Assembly: GCA_022827625.1 (NCBI GenBank)
Contig: JAJEIE010000009.1
Coordinates: forward strand, 62,001 to 126,000
Length of the DNA: 64,000 nucleotides
Source of the DNA: Candidatus Poribacteria bacterium
GTDB taxonomy: Bacteria > Poribacteria > WGA-4E > WGA-3G
Direction of reading: 5' to 3'
This document shows positions 1 to 7,963 of this stretch, piece by piece. Both the position numbers and the translations under genes were made by a program. Each line of letters starts with the position of its first letter. Within the stretch, counting starts at the first letter, position 1. The notes below the pieces were generated by a model that searched no databases, was not told the DNA's origin, and worked only from the letters and a program-made list of their open reading frames with translations.

Positions 1-256
1 GATGGGTTTTACCTTAGTAGATGGTGTGTATGTTCCGATTTCAGCCGGTGTGGATGGCGGTCTGCACTCCTCTGCCCTCAGTTTAGATTTTCATGTTTCC
101 GACGCGGGTGATGTGGGTTTAAGGATCTATGATCCGGTTGCAGGTGCGTGGCTTCAAACGCCGGCGGAGGCAGCAACCACACGCGCAGAAAACGCAGAAG
201 CCGAAGCTGCACGCCTCCGAGAAGAACTCGCCCGCTTGCAAGCACGCGGCAATTAA
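1..256 (+). CDS. Uma2-type (DUF820) endonuclease family protein, C-terminal part only
   Basis: The left edge of the window cuts this gene, so only about 84 C-terminal residues are visible. They match the C-terminus of the complete gene at 4554-5348 almost word for word: a GFTLVDGVYVPI beta segment, a GLHSSALSLDFHV segment, and a tail rich in RAENAEAE heptads that should form a coiled coil. The catalytic part of the PD-(D/E)XK fold lies outside the window. Uma2-like proteins are widespread paralogues in Poribacteria-like and cyanobacterial genomes; their biological role is unsettled. It lies directly upstream of the Hen1-Pnkp operon. Confidence 0.8.
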   Translation, partial: MGFTLVDGVYVPISAGVDGGLHSSALSLDFHVSDAGDVGLRIYDPVAGAWLQTPAEAATTRAENAEAEAARLREELARLQARGN

Positions 257-286
257 CGCTTAGAAACTGACAAAAATGTCATATTA

Positions 287-412
287 AATTATTTTTTTCA
301 CAGCAAAAAAACCCGAAAGAAGGCTCTATAAATCCTTACAGGCACTGGGTTGAATGCAGGTAACCGCTGTACACCAAAATGTTACACCAGTGTAACATTT
401 TTAAGGAGAATT
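287..412 (+). repeat. Intergenic repeat, copy A (partner at 5600-5720)
   Basis: The sequence from the TTTTTTCACA run through CACTGGGTT to the palindrome and following T-run is repeated in diverged form after the second Uma2-type gene (about 5600-5720). Shared landmarks are in the same order: T-run plus CACA, an ACTGGGTT block, a TACAxxAAAAT block, a GTGTAACATTTTTAA block. Together with the Uma2 gene it forms a larger duplicated unit. Confidence 0.65.
380..397 (+). promoter_or_regulatory. Perfect palindrome TGTTACAC-CA-GTGTAACA upstream of hen1
   Basis: Two 8-bp arms separated by CA are perfectly complementary and are followed by five T residues. It sits 38 bases before the hen1 start. It could be an operator for a dimeric regulator or a weak intrinsic terminator; the AT-rich stem favours an operator. 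A degenerate copy is at 5687-5704. Confidence 0.45.
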
Positions 413-435
413 CCCATAAAATTTGAAACCCTGTT

Positions 436-1854
436 ATGCTTTTGACAATATCAACGACACATTCCCCAGCAACAGACATCGGTTATCTGTTACACAAACA
501 CCCCGCGCGGATGCAATCCTTTAAGATCGCTTTTGGTCAAGCGCACGTCTTTTACCCAGAAGCCCATGCCGAAAGATGCACAGTAGCACTGCTCCTCGAT
601 ATAGATACCGTTGGACTGACCCGCCGCCCACATGGACGATTCGGGGAGAATTTCGCACTCGCACCCTACGTCAGTGATCGTCCTTATGTTGCTTCGTCGT
701 TCCTGAGCGTCGCAATCGCGCAGGTGTTTAGCAGCGCGTTGTCCAGTAGAAGCAAAGAACGTCCAGAACTCGCCGAGACAGCGATTCCTTTAGAGGCAAA
801 ACTATCCATTCTTCCGTGTCAAGGTGGCGAACAATTGTTGCGGAGACTTTTCGAGCCACTCGGTTATAAGATAACAGTGGAAAGGCACATTTTAGATGCA
901 CAATTTCCGGCTTGGGGCGAGAGCCGCTACTTCACTGTCACCCTGCAAAACACGTGCCGTTTAAGCGAACTTCTCACGCACCTTTACGTTTTGATTCCGG
1001 TGCTTGACGATGAAAAACACTACTGGGTTGACGAGGCAGAAATTGAGAAACTCTTAAAACACGGTGAAAATTGGCTCGCCGCGCATCCAGAACATGAATC
1101 TATTGTCCGTCGTTACTTGAAACATCTACGTCCGCTTACCAATCAAGCACTCGCCCAATTATGCGATACAGATCCTCAACAAACCGACGAGACCATCCAA
1201 GCAGCAGAAGAAGCACAAGTCGAAGCACCAATCGGTTTGAACGAAGTCCGTTTGCAGAGGGTTACTGAAGCACTCAAACAGTGCGGCGCGAAACGCGTTC
1301 TCGATTTAGGGTGCGGTGAAGGGAAACTTCTTCGTAAGCTCTTGCATGAAAAGCAGTTTGAAGAGATTGTCGGCATGGACGTTTCACACCGTGCCTTGAA
1401 AATCGCGCATGAACGGCTTCATTACGATCGGTTGCCAGAGAACGAAAAAAAACGACTCCGCTTGTTCCAAGGATCGCTCAACTATCGAGATAAACGTCTC
1501 GCTGGATACGACGCAGCTGCGGTTATAGAAGTGATTGAACACTTAGATTTACCACGACTTGCCGCTCTTGAACGAGTCCTTTTTGAATTCGCCCGCCCCT
1601 GGACAGTTGTGCTGACAACACCCAACAGAGAATACAACGTCCAATTTGAGAACCTACAAGCGGGACGCTTCCGACATAAAGACCACCGTTTTGAATGGAC
1701 ACGGGACGAGTTTCAGTCTTGGGCAACCCGTATTTCCGAACGCTTCGGTTATGCCGTTACGTTTCACCCGATCGGACCAACAACTGAAGACGTTGGCGCG
1801 CCAACGCAGATGGCAGTCTTCACCCAAAAAGGTCAGGAAAAACATATAACATGA
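436..1854 (+). CDS. hen1: Hen1, 3'-terminal RNA ribose 2'-O-methyltransferase
   Basis: Bacterial Hen1 methylates the 2'-OH at the 3' end of a broken RNA so that the repaired junction resists renewed cleavage; it works with Pnkp. The 472-residue protein has the expected two parts. The N-terminal domain (about 1-245) is the Hen1-specific module known to activate the Pnkp ligase. The methyltransferase domain (about 265-472) carries the SAM motif VLDLGCGEG (288-296), the metal-binding EVIEHL (365-370), TTPNREYN (394-401) and RHKDHRFEW (413-421), all typical of HEN1 enzymes. An in-frame stop at 424 fixes ATG 436 as the first usable start. A good AAGGAG lies 27 bases upstream, too far to be ideal. 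The stop overlaps the pnkp start as ATGA, implying translational coupling. Confidence 0.95.
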   Translation: MLLTISTTHSPATDIGYLLHKHPARMQSFKIAFGQAHVFYPEAHAERCTVALLLDIDTVGLTRRPHGRFGENFALAPYVSDRPYVASSFLSVAIAQVFSSALSSRSKERPELAETAIPLEAKLSILPCQGGEQLLRRLFEPLGYKITVERHILDAQFPAWGESRYFTVTLQNTCRLSELLTHLYVLIPVLDDEKHYWVDEAEIEKLLKHGENWLAAHPEHESIVRRYLKHLRPLTNQALAQLCDTDPQQTDETIQAAEEAQVEAPIGLNEVRLQRVTEALKQCGAKRVLDLGCGEGKLLRKLLHEKQFEEIVGMDVSHRALKIAHERLHYDRLPENEKKRLRLFQGSLNYRDKRLAGYDAAAVIEVIEHLDLPRLAALERVLFEFARPWTVVLTTPNREYNVQFENLQAGRFRHKDHRFEWTRDEFQSWATRISERFGYAVTFHPIGPTTEDVGAPTQMAVFTQKGQEKHIT

Positions 1855-4415
1855 TGCTAAGAATCCCTGAACCTTCACTCGTCCTCCTCATCGGACCCTC
1901 AGGTTCAGGCAAGTCCACCTTTGCGAGCAAGCATTTTAAGCCGACCGAAGTCCTCTCATCCGATTTCTGTCGAGGTCTCGTTTCGGACGATGAAACCGAC
2001 CAAACAGCGACAAACGACGCGTTTGAAGTGCTACGGTTCATCGCTGCCAAACGGCTCGCCGCCGGAAAACTGACAGTCATTGACGCAACCAACGTCCAGG
2101 GGGACGCACGGAAACCGCTGCTTGCACTGGCGCGCGAATATCATTACCTAACCGTCGCCATCGTGTTCAACATGCCCACGAAACTCTGTCAGGAAAGAAA
2201 CGCAACACGCCCCGATCGCGACTTAAAACCGCACGTTATCCGACAACAGCACCAGCAACTGCGTCGTTCCTTGCGTCATCTCAAGCGCGAAGGTTTCCGG
2301 CAGTTCCTCTATGTGATGTCTACTCCCGAAACCGTTGCAGCCGCTCGCGTCGAACGACAACCCTTGTGGTCAAACCGTACAGACGAGCAAGGTCCATTCG
2401 ACATTATTGGTGATATTCACGGTTGTTTTGACGAACTGGTTGAATTGCTCCAAAAACTCGGTTATCAAATCTCAACACAATCCAACGGAGACATCACTGT
2501 TGAACCGCCAGAAGGCAGAAAAGCCGTTTTCGTGGGAGATTATGTTGACCGAGGTCCAAAGGTCCCTGAAGTCTTGCGACTGATCATGCGGATGCACGAA
2601 ACCGGTGCAGCGCTCTGCGTACCGGGGAACCACGATATAAAACTGGTGCGGGCACTCCGCGGGAGAAATGTGAAGCGGACACACGGACTAGCGGAATCAC
2701 TGGCGCAATTGACGGAAACATCAACAGAATTTAAAACACACATCGCAGAATTCTTAGACGGCTTAGTGAGCCACTATGTGCTTGACGACGGGAAGCTAGT
2801 TGTCGCTCACGCCGGAATGAAAGCGGAACTACAAGGACGCGCATCAGGACGCGTCCGGGAATTCGCAATGTACGGCGAAACCACTGGAGAAACCGATGAG
2901 TTCGGATTACCCATCCGACGCAACTGGGCAGAGGAATACCGCGGGACTGCAACGGTTGTTTATGGGCACACGCCAGTTACCGAGCCACAATGGGTAAACC
3001 GGACAATCAATATCGATACCGGATGCGTTTTCGGCGGCGAACTCACGGCGTTGCGATACCCTGAAAAAGAGTTGGTATCTGTCGCCGCTCACCGGACATA
3101 TTATGAACCCGTGAAGCCACTTCTTAATGAAACGGACAAACCATCTGCCATCAAAACACAGGAATACGACGACATCTTAGACATCAACGATGTGCTGGGA
3201 AGGCGCGTTATCAGCACGCGGTTACACGGCAACCTAACAATCCGCGAAGAGAATGCTATAACGGCGTTAGAAGCGATTAGCCGTTTCGCTGTCCACCCAA
3301 AATGGCTTATATATCTGCCACCCACGATGTCCCCAACCGAAACAACGAACAAGCCAGACCTGCTCGAACATCCCGCAGAAGCCTTCGCTTATTATCACAA
3401 GCAAGGGGTAACCGACGTTATCTGGCAAGAGAAACACATGGGGTCTCGTGCGGTTCTTGTTATCTGTCGCGACCCAGAAACCGCAAGAAAACGATTTGGC
3501 ATTGCAGACGATACGCTTGGTGTCTGTTACACACGTACCGGCAGGCCTTTCTTTAACGATGCCGCAGTTGAAACCGCTTTACTTGAACGCGTAAAAGCAG
3601 CGATGGACAAGGGGGGCTATTGGGAAACCCTTGATACAGATTGGATGTGCCTCGACTGTGAGTTAATGCCCTGGTCGGTGAAGGCGCAGGAGTTGCTAAA
3701 GCAACAGTACGCGCCAGTCGGGACATCAGCGCGTATCGCTTTAGAGGAAGCAGTTGTTTCCCTAAAAACCACTGCTGAACGAGGCGTTGATGTGGACGGT
3801 ATCTTGGAAAACTATCGCCAACGCACAGCGGCAGTAACCGAATACATCAAGGCTTATCAGCAATACTGTTGGTCGGTCGAATCCATTACAGATCTGAAGT
3901 TAGCACCGTTCCACCTGCTTGCAACGGAAGGGAAGGTGTATTTTGACAAAGATCATCTCTGGCATACGCAAACACTCACCAAACTCTGTCAAAGCTCTGA
4001 AGATGACGTATTGTTTGCAACCCGATACGGCATCGTAGACTTAACCGATGACGCGAGCCAAACAGAAGCAATTCGGGAGTGGGAGAAACTCACAACACAA
4101 GGGGGTGAAGGCATCGTCATCAAACCACTGAATTTCATCGTTCGAGGTAAGCGAGGACTGGTACAACCCGCTGTAAAGTGTCGAGGTCGTGAATACCTGC
4201 GGATCATCTATGGACCCGAATACACATTGCCGCAAAATTTAGAACGTCTCCGTTCCCGTGGTGTTTCTCACAAACGTTCTCTGGCACTTAGAGAGTTTGC
4301 TTTGGGTGTTGAGGCACTGGAACGTTTCGTTCGCCGTGAACCCTTATCTCGTGTCCACGAGTGTGTTTTCGGCGTTCTCGCACTCGAAAGTGAGGCTGTC
4401 GATCCAAGACTCTAA
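1851..4415 (+). CDS. pnkp: Pnkp, polynucleotide kinase-phosphatase-ligase of bacterial RNA repair
   Basis: This 854-residue enzyme heals and seals RNA cut by ribotoxins. The three catalytic modules are in canonical order. The kinase has the P-loop GPSGSGKST (15-23). The binuclear-metal phosphatase has GDIHG (187-191), GDYVDRGP (229-236), GNHD (259-262), VAHAGM (318-323) and YGHTP (371-375). The C-terminal adenylyltransferase/ligase has the nucleotidyl lysine in EKHMGS (Lys528), GGEGIVIKP (751-759) and VKCRGREYLR (775-784). Length matches the family norm of about 850. No inactivating change is seen. The start overlaps the hen1 stop by 4 bases, the usual operon arrangement. Family role is established; activity here is inferred. 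Confidence 0.96.
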   Translation: MMLRIPEPSLVLLIGPSGSGKSTFASKHFKPTEVLSSDFCRGLVSDDETDQTATNDAFEVLRFIAAKRLAAGKLTVIDATNVQGDARKPLLALAREYHYLTVAIVFNMPTKLCQERNATRPDRDLKPHVIRQQHQQLRRSLRHLKREGFRQFLYVMSTPETVAAARVERQPLWSNRTDEQGPFDIIGDIHGCFDELVELLQKLGYQISTQSNGDITVEPPEGRKAVFVGDYVDRGPKVPEVLRLIMRMHETGAALCVPGNHDIKLVRALRGRNVKRTHGLAESLAQLTETSTEFKTHIAEFLDGLVSHYVLDDGKLVVAHAGMKAELQGRASGRVREFAMYGETTGETDEFGLPIRRNWAEEYRGTATVVYGHTPVTEPQWVNRTINIDTGCVFGGELTALRYPEKELVSVAAHRTYYEPVKPLLNETDKPSAIKTQEYDDILDINDVLGRRVISTRLHGNLTIREENAITALEAISRFAVHPKWLIYLPPTMSPTETTNKPDLLEHPAEAFAYYHKQGVTDVIWQEKHMGSRAVLVICRDPETARKRFGIADDTLGVCYTRTGRPFFNDAAVETALLERVKAAMDKGGYWETLDTDWMCLDCELMPWSVKAQELLKQQYAPVGTSARIALEEAVVSLKTTAERGVDVDGILENYRQRTAAVTEYIKAYQQYCWSVESITDLKLAPFHLLATEGKVYFDKDHLWHTQTLTKLCQSSEDDVLFATRYGIVDLTDDASQTEAIREWEKLTTQGGEGIVIKPLNFIVRGKRGLVQPAVKCRGREYLRIIYGPEYTLPQNLERLRSRGVSHKRSLALREFALGVEALERFVRREPLSRVHECVFGVLALESEAVDPRL

Positions 4416-4451
4416 GCATCTGAAAAACGCTGACTGCGAAAATAAAACCCT

Positions 4452-4480
4452 TTGACATACCCGTTAATTTTTGCTACAAT
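4452..4480 (+). promoter_or_regulatory. Sigma-70-type promoter for the Uma2-type gene
   Basis: TTGACA (4452-4457), a 17-base spacer and TACAAT (4475-4480). It lies after the pnkp stop, so the following gene probably has its own transcript. Confidence 0.75.
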
Positions 4481-4553
4481 TAATACACATTGGAGACCTG
4501 AACCAAATACTTAATACCTGTTTTCACGCATCTTATGGAAAAGGAGAAATCCC

Positions 4554-5348
4554 ATGGGAATCTATACAAAAGAGGACCTCATCGCTTACGCACCTACAGA
4601 GGACGTGGAACTTTACCCAGACTCGGATGGAAAACCTATGGCAGTCAGCGACCTTCATAGACGTATCCTCACGCGGACGATAGATGTCCTCGACACATAT
4701 TTCCAAGACAGACCGGAAGTCTATGTCTCCGGTGATATACTGATGTATTATGTAGAGGGAGACCCGCGTAAATCGGTATCCCCTGATGTCTTGGTCGCTT
4801 TCGGTTTAGGCAAGAAACTCCGCCGGACGTATCTCGTCTGGAACGAAGGGAAGGTGCCTGATTTTGCGATGGAGTTTTCCAGCGAAAGCACGTATCGAAA
4901 CGACTTGGGCCGCAAGATGGAGCTCTACGCTTCACTCGGTATCCAAGACTACTTTTTATATGATGCGGAGGGTTTGTATCTACCTTCACCACTGATGGGT
5001 TTCACATTGGTTGATGGTGCGTATGCTCCGATTTCGGAAGGTTCAGATGGGGGTTTACACTCAAGTGCCTTGGGTTTAGACTTCCACGTGAGTGATGTCG
5101 GTTTAGGGATTTACGATTCTGCTTTGGATAAATGGCTGCAGACACCTGCGGAGTCAGCAGTTGCCCGTGCGGAATTGGCTGAAAACCGTGTGGAACAAGA
5201 AGCCGCACGCGCTGAGAACGCTGAAAACCGTGCTGAGAACGCTGAAAATCGTGCACAACAAGAAACCCAACGCGCCGAAAACGCTGAAGCCGAAGTCGCA
5301 CGACTCCGAGAAGCACTCGCCCGTTTGCAAACTGGAGGACGTAATTAA
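4554..5348 (+). CDS. Uma2-type (DUF820) family endonuclease-like protein
   Basis: A complete 264-residue member of the Uma2 restriction-endonuclease-like family. Candidate PD-(D/E)XK residues are Asp78 in SPDVLV, Glu107 in FAMEFSS and Lys121 in GRKMELYASLG. The C-terminal 60 residues are repeated ENRAENAE-like heptads that should form a coiled coil, as in the partial paralogue at 1-256. Start ATG 4554 is supported by AAGGAG seven bases upstream and by the consensus promoter at 4452. Function is unknown; these genes are usually multicopy. The two paralogues flank the RNA-repair operon in direct orientation, which suggests duplication of a gene-plus-leader unit. Confidence 0.85.
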   Translation: MGIYTKEDLIAYAPTEDVELYPDSDGKPMAVSDLHRRILTRTIDVLDTYFQDRPEVYVSGDILMYYVEGDPRKSVSPDVLVAFGLGKKLRRTYLVWNEGKVPDFAMEFSSESTYRNDLGRKMELYASLGIQDYFLYDAEGLYLPSPLMGFTLVDGAYAPISEGSDGGLHSSALGLDFHVSDVGLGIYDSALDKWLQTPAESAVARAELAENRVEQEAARAENAENRAENAENRAQQETQRAENAEAEVARLREALARLQTGGRN

Positions 5349-5367
5349 TCCTAAGATTCGCTATAAT

Positions 5368-5396
5368 TTGACAAATTTCTGTTTTCTTGCTATAAT
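5368..5396 (+). promoter_or_regulatory. Perfect-consensus sigma-70-type promoter with no obvious gene
   Basis: TTGACA (5368-5373), 17 bases, TATAAT (5391-5396). Both hexamers match the consensus exactly. No convincing gene begins within several hundred bases. The core TTTGACAAATTTCT recurs at 6096-6109. Confidence 0.65.
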
Positions 5397-5404
5397 CCTG
5401 TCGT

Positions 5405-6095
5405 GACTATTTTTATCGCGTAATTTCGGCAAATACCAAGGAACAACAAAAAACCTCTGACTTAGGCAGTTTCTCTTAAAGTCCCCCTAATAAATGGGGT
5501 TTAAAGGTTAAAAACGCTGTTTTTTGCATCCAAACATCCAATTTTACACAGTTTGCGTAAGTCCTAAACCCTCAAAATGTTCCGCTTTCCGCCAAATTAT
5601 TTTTTTTCACAACAGAAAATCGGGGACGAAACATCAACAAACCCTTATGACCACTGGGTTCTCTAACATTAACACCGCATACAAAATATTACAATAGTGT
5701 AACATTTTTAACGAAAATCAATCAAAAATATACCGTTAAGTTAAAACCTTATGCACGTATATTTTCACAAAGAATAGGTTTATTCAACATCAAAACAGAT
5801 CCACAGCACTTTCATAGTAACCCACCCAAAGGTGCTAAAAGTAGAAACCCGTCTAAACCCACACCACCAGTGGCGTTACAAGGGTAATGCTAAAAGACGA
5901 AAAATTCGGATTCATAGTAATCCTAAAAAAAACGACCCTTTCATAGATAGCCGACAAACCCACGTCACACCTGACTTTATGGGGGTTTTAAAGCCGCAAT
6001 TTTCAGAACGTTACTATGAAAACTATGAATCACTACTCCGCTCAACCCAACCTACAGCAATTTACCGTAAATGATCCTGTCCCCTCATTTTTTAA
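5405..6095. other. Long gap downstream of the Uma2-type gene, no supported gene
   Basis: It holds a weak CCCC/GGGG hairpin with a short T-run (5484-5502), repeat copy B (about 5600-5720) with its degenerate palindrome, and an 80-codon open frame at 5832-6074 that has no ribosome-binding site or recognisable domain and is not called. TTCATAGTAA occurs twice (5811 and 5911). A small RNA from the promoter at 5368 cannot be excluded. Confidence 0.5.
5600..5720 (+). repeat. Intergenic repeat, copy B, with degenerate palindrome at 5687-5704
   Basis: Diverged copy of 287-412: CACTGGGTT, a TACAAAATATTACA block and GTGTAACATTTTTAA are retained. The palindrome has lost two pairs (TATTACAATAGTGTAACA). 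In copy A the element leads into hen1; here nothing comparable follows, so this looks like a decaying leader left by duplication. Confidence 0.6.
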
Positions 6096-6096
6096 T

Positions 6097-6122
6097 TTGA
6101 CAAATTTCTCTTTTCGTATAAT
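6097..6122 (+). promoter_or_regulatory. Possible promoter upstream of the truncated lipoprotein
   Basis: TTGACA (6097-6102) is followed by TATAATAAT starting at 6117. The spacing to TATAAT is only 14 bases; to TAATAA it is 16. The -35 region repeats that at 5368 over 14 bases. Confidence 0.4.
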
Positions 6123-6225
6123 AATCATTGTAATTGTTTTTCGGTTAGAATTGCAGTATACTTTTCAAATAATCAAAACCTTGAGATAGATCGGCAAATT
6201 GAAGCGATAAAATTAGCGTGGTTAT

Positions 6226-6657
6226 ATGTTAGTACAGAAAATGCAAGAAAAAGAAATAAGGGAAAAAACAAACCTTCTACCCCTTTTCATCTACCCACTT
6301 TTTCTTATTTTTCTCATAAGTTGTGATCCTATAGATATCCCAAACCCTCCACAGCCCTCACCGGTCTTATCTCCCGTATCGGATAAACTTGTCGCGAGCA
6401 TTTATTTTGACGCGACACTTTCAATGCAAGGTTTTGTGGTCCCAAGTTCAACGCATTACACCCGAATCTGTCCCTATTTAGGAAGTGTTATTGTGAGCGG
6501 ATGGGATGATGAAACGGTGGATTTTTTTCGGTTCGGTGAACAGGTTGAGTCTCTCACAAAGTGTAGATACCTTACAATAATACCATCTCATGTCCTAAAA
6601 ATCAAGCACCTTTTTTCGACAGAATGCATTTTCATAACACAACATGCTCTCAGTTAA
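6226..6657 (+). CDS. Lipoprotein with the start of a von Willebrand A-like domain, probably truncated
   Basis: The 143-residue product has a charged N-terminus, a hydrophobic stretch and a lipobox ending in FLISC near residue 36, so it is likely a lipoprotein. After a proline-rich linker comes SIYFDATLSMQGF, which looks like the first strand and metal-site loop of a von Willebrand A domain. The rest of a ~200-residue domain is missing: after FRFGEQVESLTKCRYL the frame runs into low-quality sequence and stops. Another frame is open over about 6567-6711, so a frameshift or decay is likely. It precedes the membrane/nuclease gene, and a second VWA-like lipoprotein follows that gene. Confidence 0.55.
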   Translation: MLVQKMQEKEIREKTNLLPLFIYPLFLIFLISCDPIDIPNPPQPSPVLSPVSDKLVASIYFDATLSMQGFVVPSSTHYTRICPYLGSVIVSGWDDETVDFFRFGEQVESLTKCRYLTIIPSHVLKIKHLFSTECIFITQHALS

Positions 6658-6809
6658 CACAGCGAGTAGAGAAAAACAACTTTGATAAAAGTCAGATGTG
6701 TTACAATTTGGAATAGTATTTTCCTGATGTACTTGTAAACCGCACCCGTATCCTGAATATGGGAAGACTGCAAGCTGCACCTTACACTCAAAAATTCACA
6801 GGAAACTTT

Positions 6810-7961
6810 ATGACACCTGAAGGAATAGTGGTTGAGGCAGTTGAGCAATATTTCTCGCAACCTAAATTCCAGAAATTTTCTACAAAAAAAGAAGATCGAA
6901 TTCGGTTTGGTTCTCGTTTGGGCTTTGCCGATGTAGTTCTTATTGGCAGTAAAGGTAACCGCTCCGCTATTGTAGAGTGCAAGCGCCCTGGAGTCGAAGG
7001 AGGAGGACCCGATCAGTTGAAGTCTTACCTTTGTGCCACCGATACACCTTTCGGGCTATTCGCCAATAGTACAGAACCGAACGATTGGAAATTTTATGAA
7101 AATCTGGGGCGAAATCAGTTTAGCGATCTAACAAGATCCGAGTTTGAAAGTCAGGTTGTGAAGGATGAAAAGAAACTGATAAATCGCGTGTCAAATTTTT
7201 TCAGGCAGTTTTCTCAATCTAAACTTGATGAATCTGAGAAAATTAAATCTTATGAGGCACCTGCCGAGATAGAGATAGAGGGAGAACCGGATGCCTCCAA
7301 TCCGGTAGCAACATCTTGGAAACCACATATTATAATCAAGGACAGACCTTTGCAAAATGAATATAAAGAAAATAGGGTTGAGCCAAGTTTGAATGGCGGG
7401 CCTTATTATAGTGAGCAAAACGGTTTCTATTGGGCAGCAAACCATCAGGGTATTGCTGAATGTCTACCACAGCATATTAAGCGTATTATCCATAACGAGG
7501 AAGTAGAAATAGCAACAGCTCATGAGGAACTTGACGAAGAAATTGGTTTATTGCGCCAAGATATAACCAAATTAAACGAACAGAAGAACGAACTTAATGG
7601 AGAAATCGCCCAACGCACCCAAGAAATTGCTCAAAAGAAGGAAGAATTGGCTGGACTTGAGGTCCAATTTCAAGCTTTTATGGAAACCGAATCAGACCCG
7701 GAATTAAGCATTCCACTCGTCGAAGGTATACCTGATAATTCGGTCATACAACGACTTGAAAAAGAAATTGACGAACTGATTGAAGAAAAAGCCGCTCTAG
7801 AACAGGTAATTGGCGAGAAAAGCCAAACCTTAGTTCGCAAGAAAGAAGAACTGGCAGAACTTAACGCGCAACGTCACGTTCTCACTCACACTGACCCAGA
7901 GACTATTCCAGAGACTTTGCTTGAGGAAATTGACCAATTTCGCAAAGAAAAAGTGAATTAG
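6810..7961 (+). CDS. PD-(D/E)XK nuclease-like, coiled-coil protein, N-terminal part (frameshifted from 7964-9883)
   Basis: Start ATG 6810 is preferred over a TTG at 6759 because AGGAAA lies six bases before it. Residues 1-90 look like a PD-(D/E)XK domain as in type I restriction HsdR N-termini: Asp41 in FADVVLIG, Glu56 and Lys58 in IVECKRPG, and a QxxxY-like Gln69-Tyr73. About 200 residues later a long coiled coil begins, with recurring QKKEELAGL/RKKEELAEL units. The frame stops at TAG 7959-7961 just after an A5 run (7948-7952). Reading one base back at that run gives KSELEVQRRECEQEIGE, which continues the same coiled-coil pattern into the next frame. The two frames are therefore probably one gene, broken or joined by -1 slippage. 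Substrate and role are unknown. Confidence 0.6.
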   Translation: MTPEGIVVEAVEQYFSQPKFQKFSTKKEDRIRFGSRLGFADVVLIGSKGNRSAIVECKRPGVEGGGPDQLKSYLCATDTPFGLFANSTEPNDWKFYENLGRNQFSDLTRSEFESQVVKDEKKLINRVSNFFRQFSQSKLDESEKIKSYEAPAEIEIEGEPDASNPVATSWKPHIIIKDRPLQNEYKENRVEPSLNGGPYYSEQNGFYWAANHQGIAECLPQHIKRIIHNEEVEIATAHEELDEEIGLLRQDITKLNEQKNELNGEIAQRTQEIAQKKEELAGLEVQFQAFMETESDPELSIPLVEGIPDNSVIQRLEKEIDELIEEKAALEQVIGEKSQTLVRKKEELAELNAQRHVLTHTDPETIPETLLEEIDQFRKEKVN

Positions 7962-7963
7962 AA

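Noticed and set aside
380-402. Intrinsic terminator before hen1
   Set aside because: The stem is AT-rich with only three GC pairs per arm and lies close upstream of the operon; an operator is more likely, though termination is not excluded.
5832-6074. 80-codon open frame in the gap after the Uma2-type gene
   Set aside because: No ribosome-binding site, no recognisable domain, low-complexity basic composition, and overlap with degenerate repeats.
7948-7961. Programmed -1 frameshifting as the settled explanation
   Set aside because: The slip site is only an A5 run without a canonical heptamer or downstream pseudoknot; a point indel or sequencing error is at least as likely.
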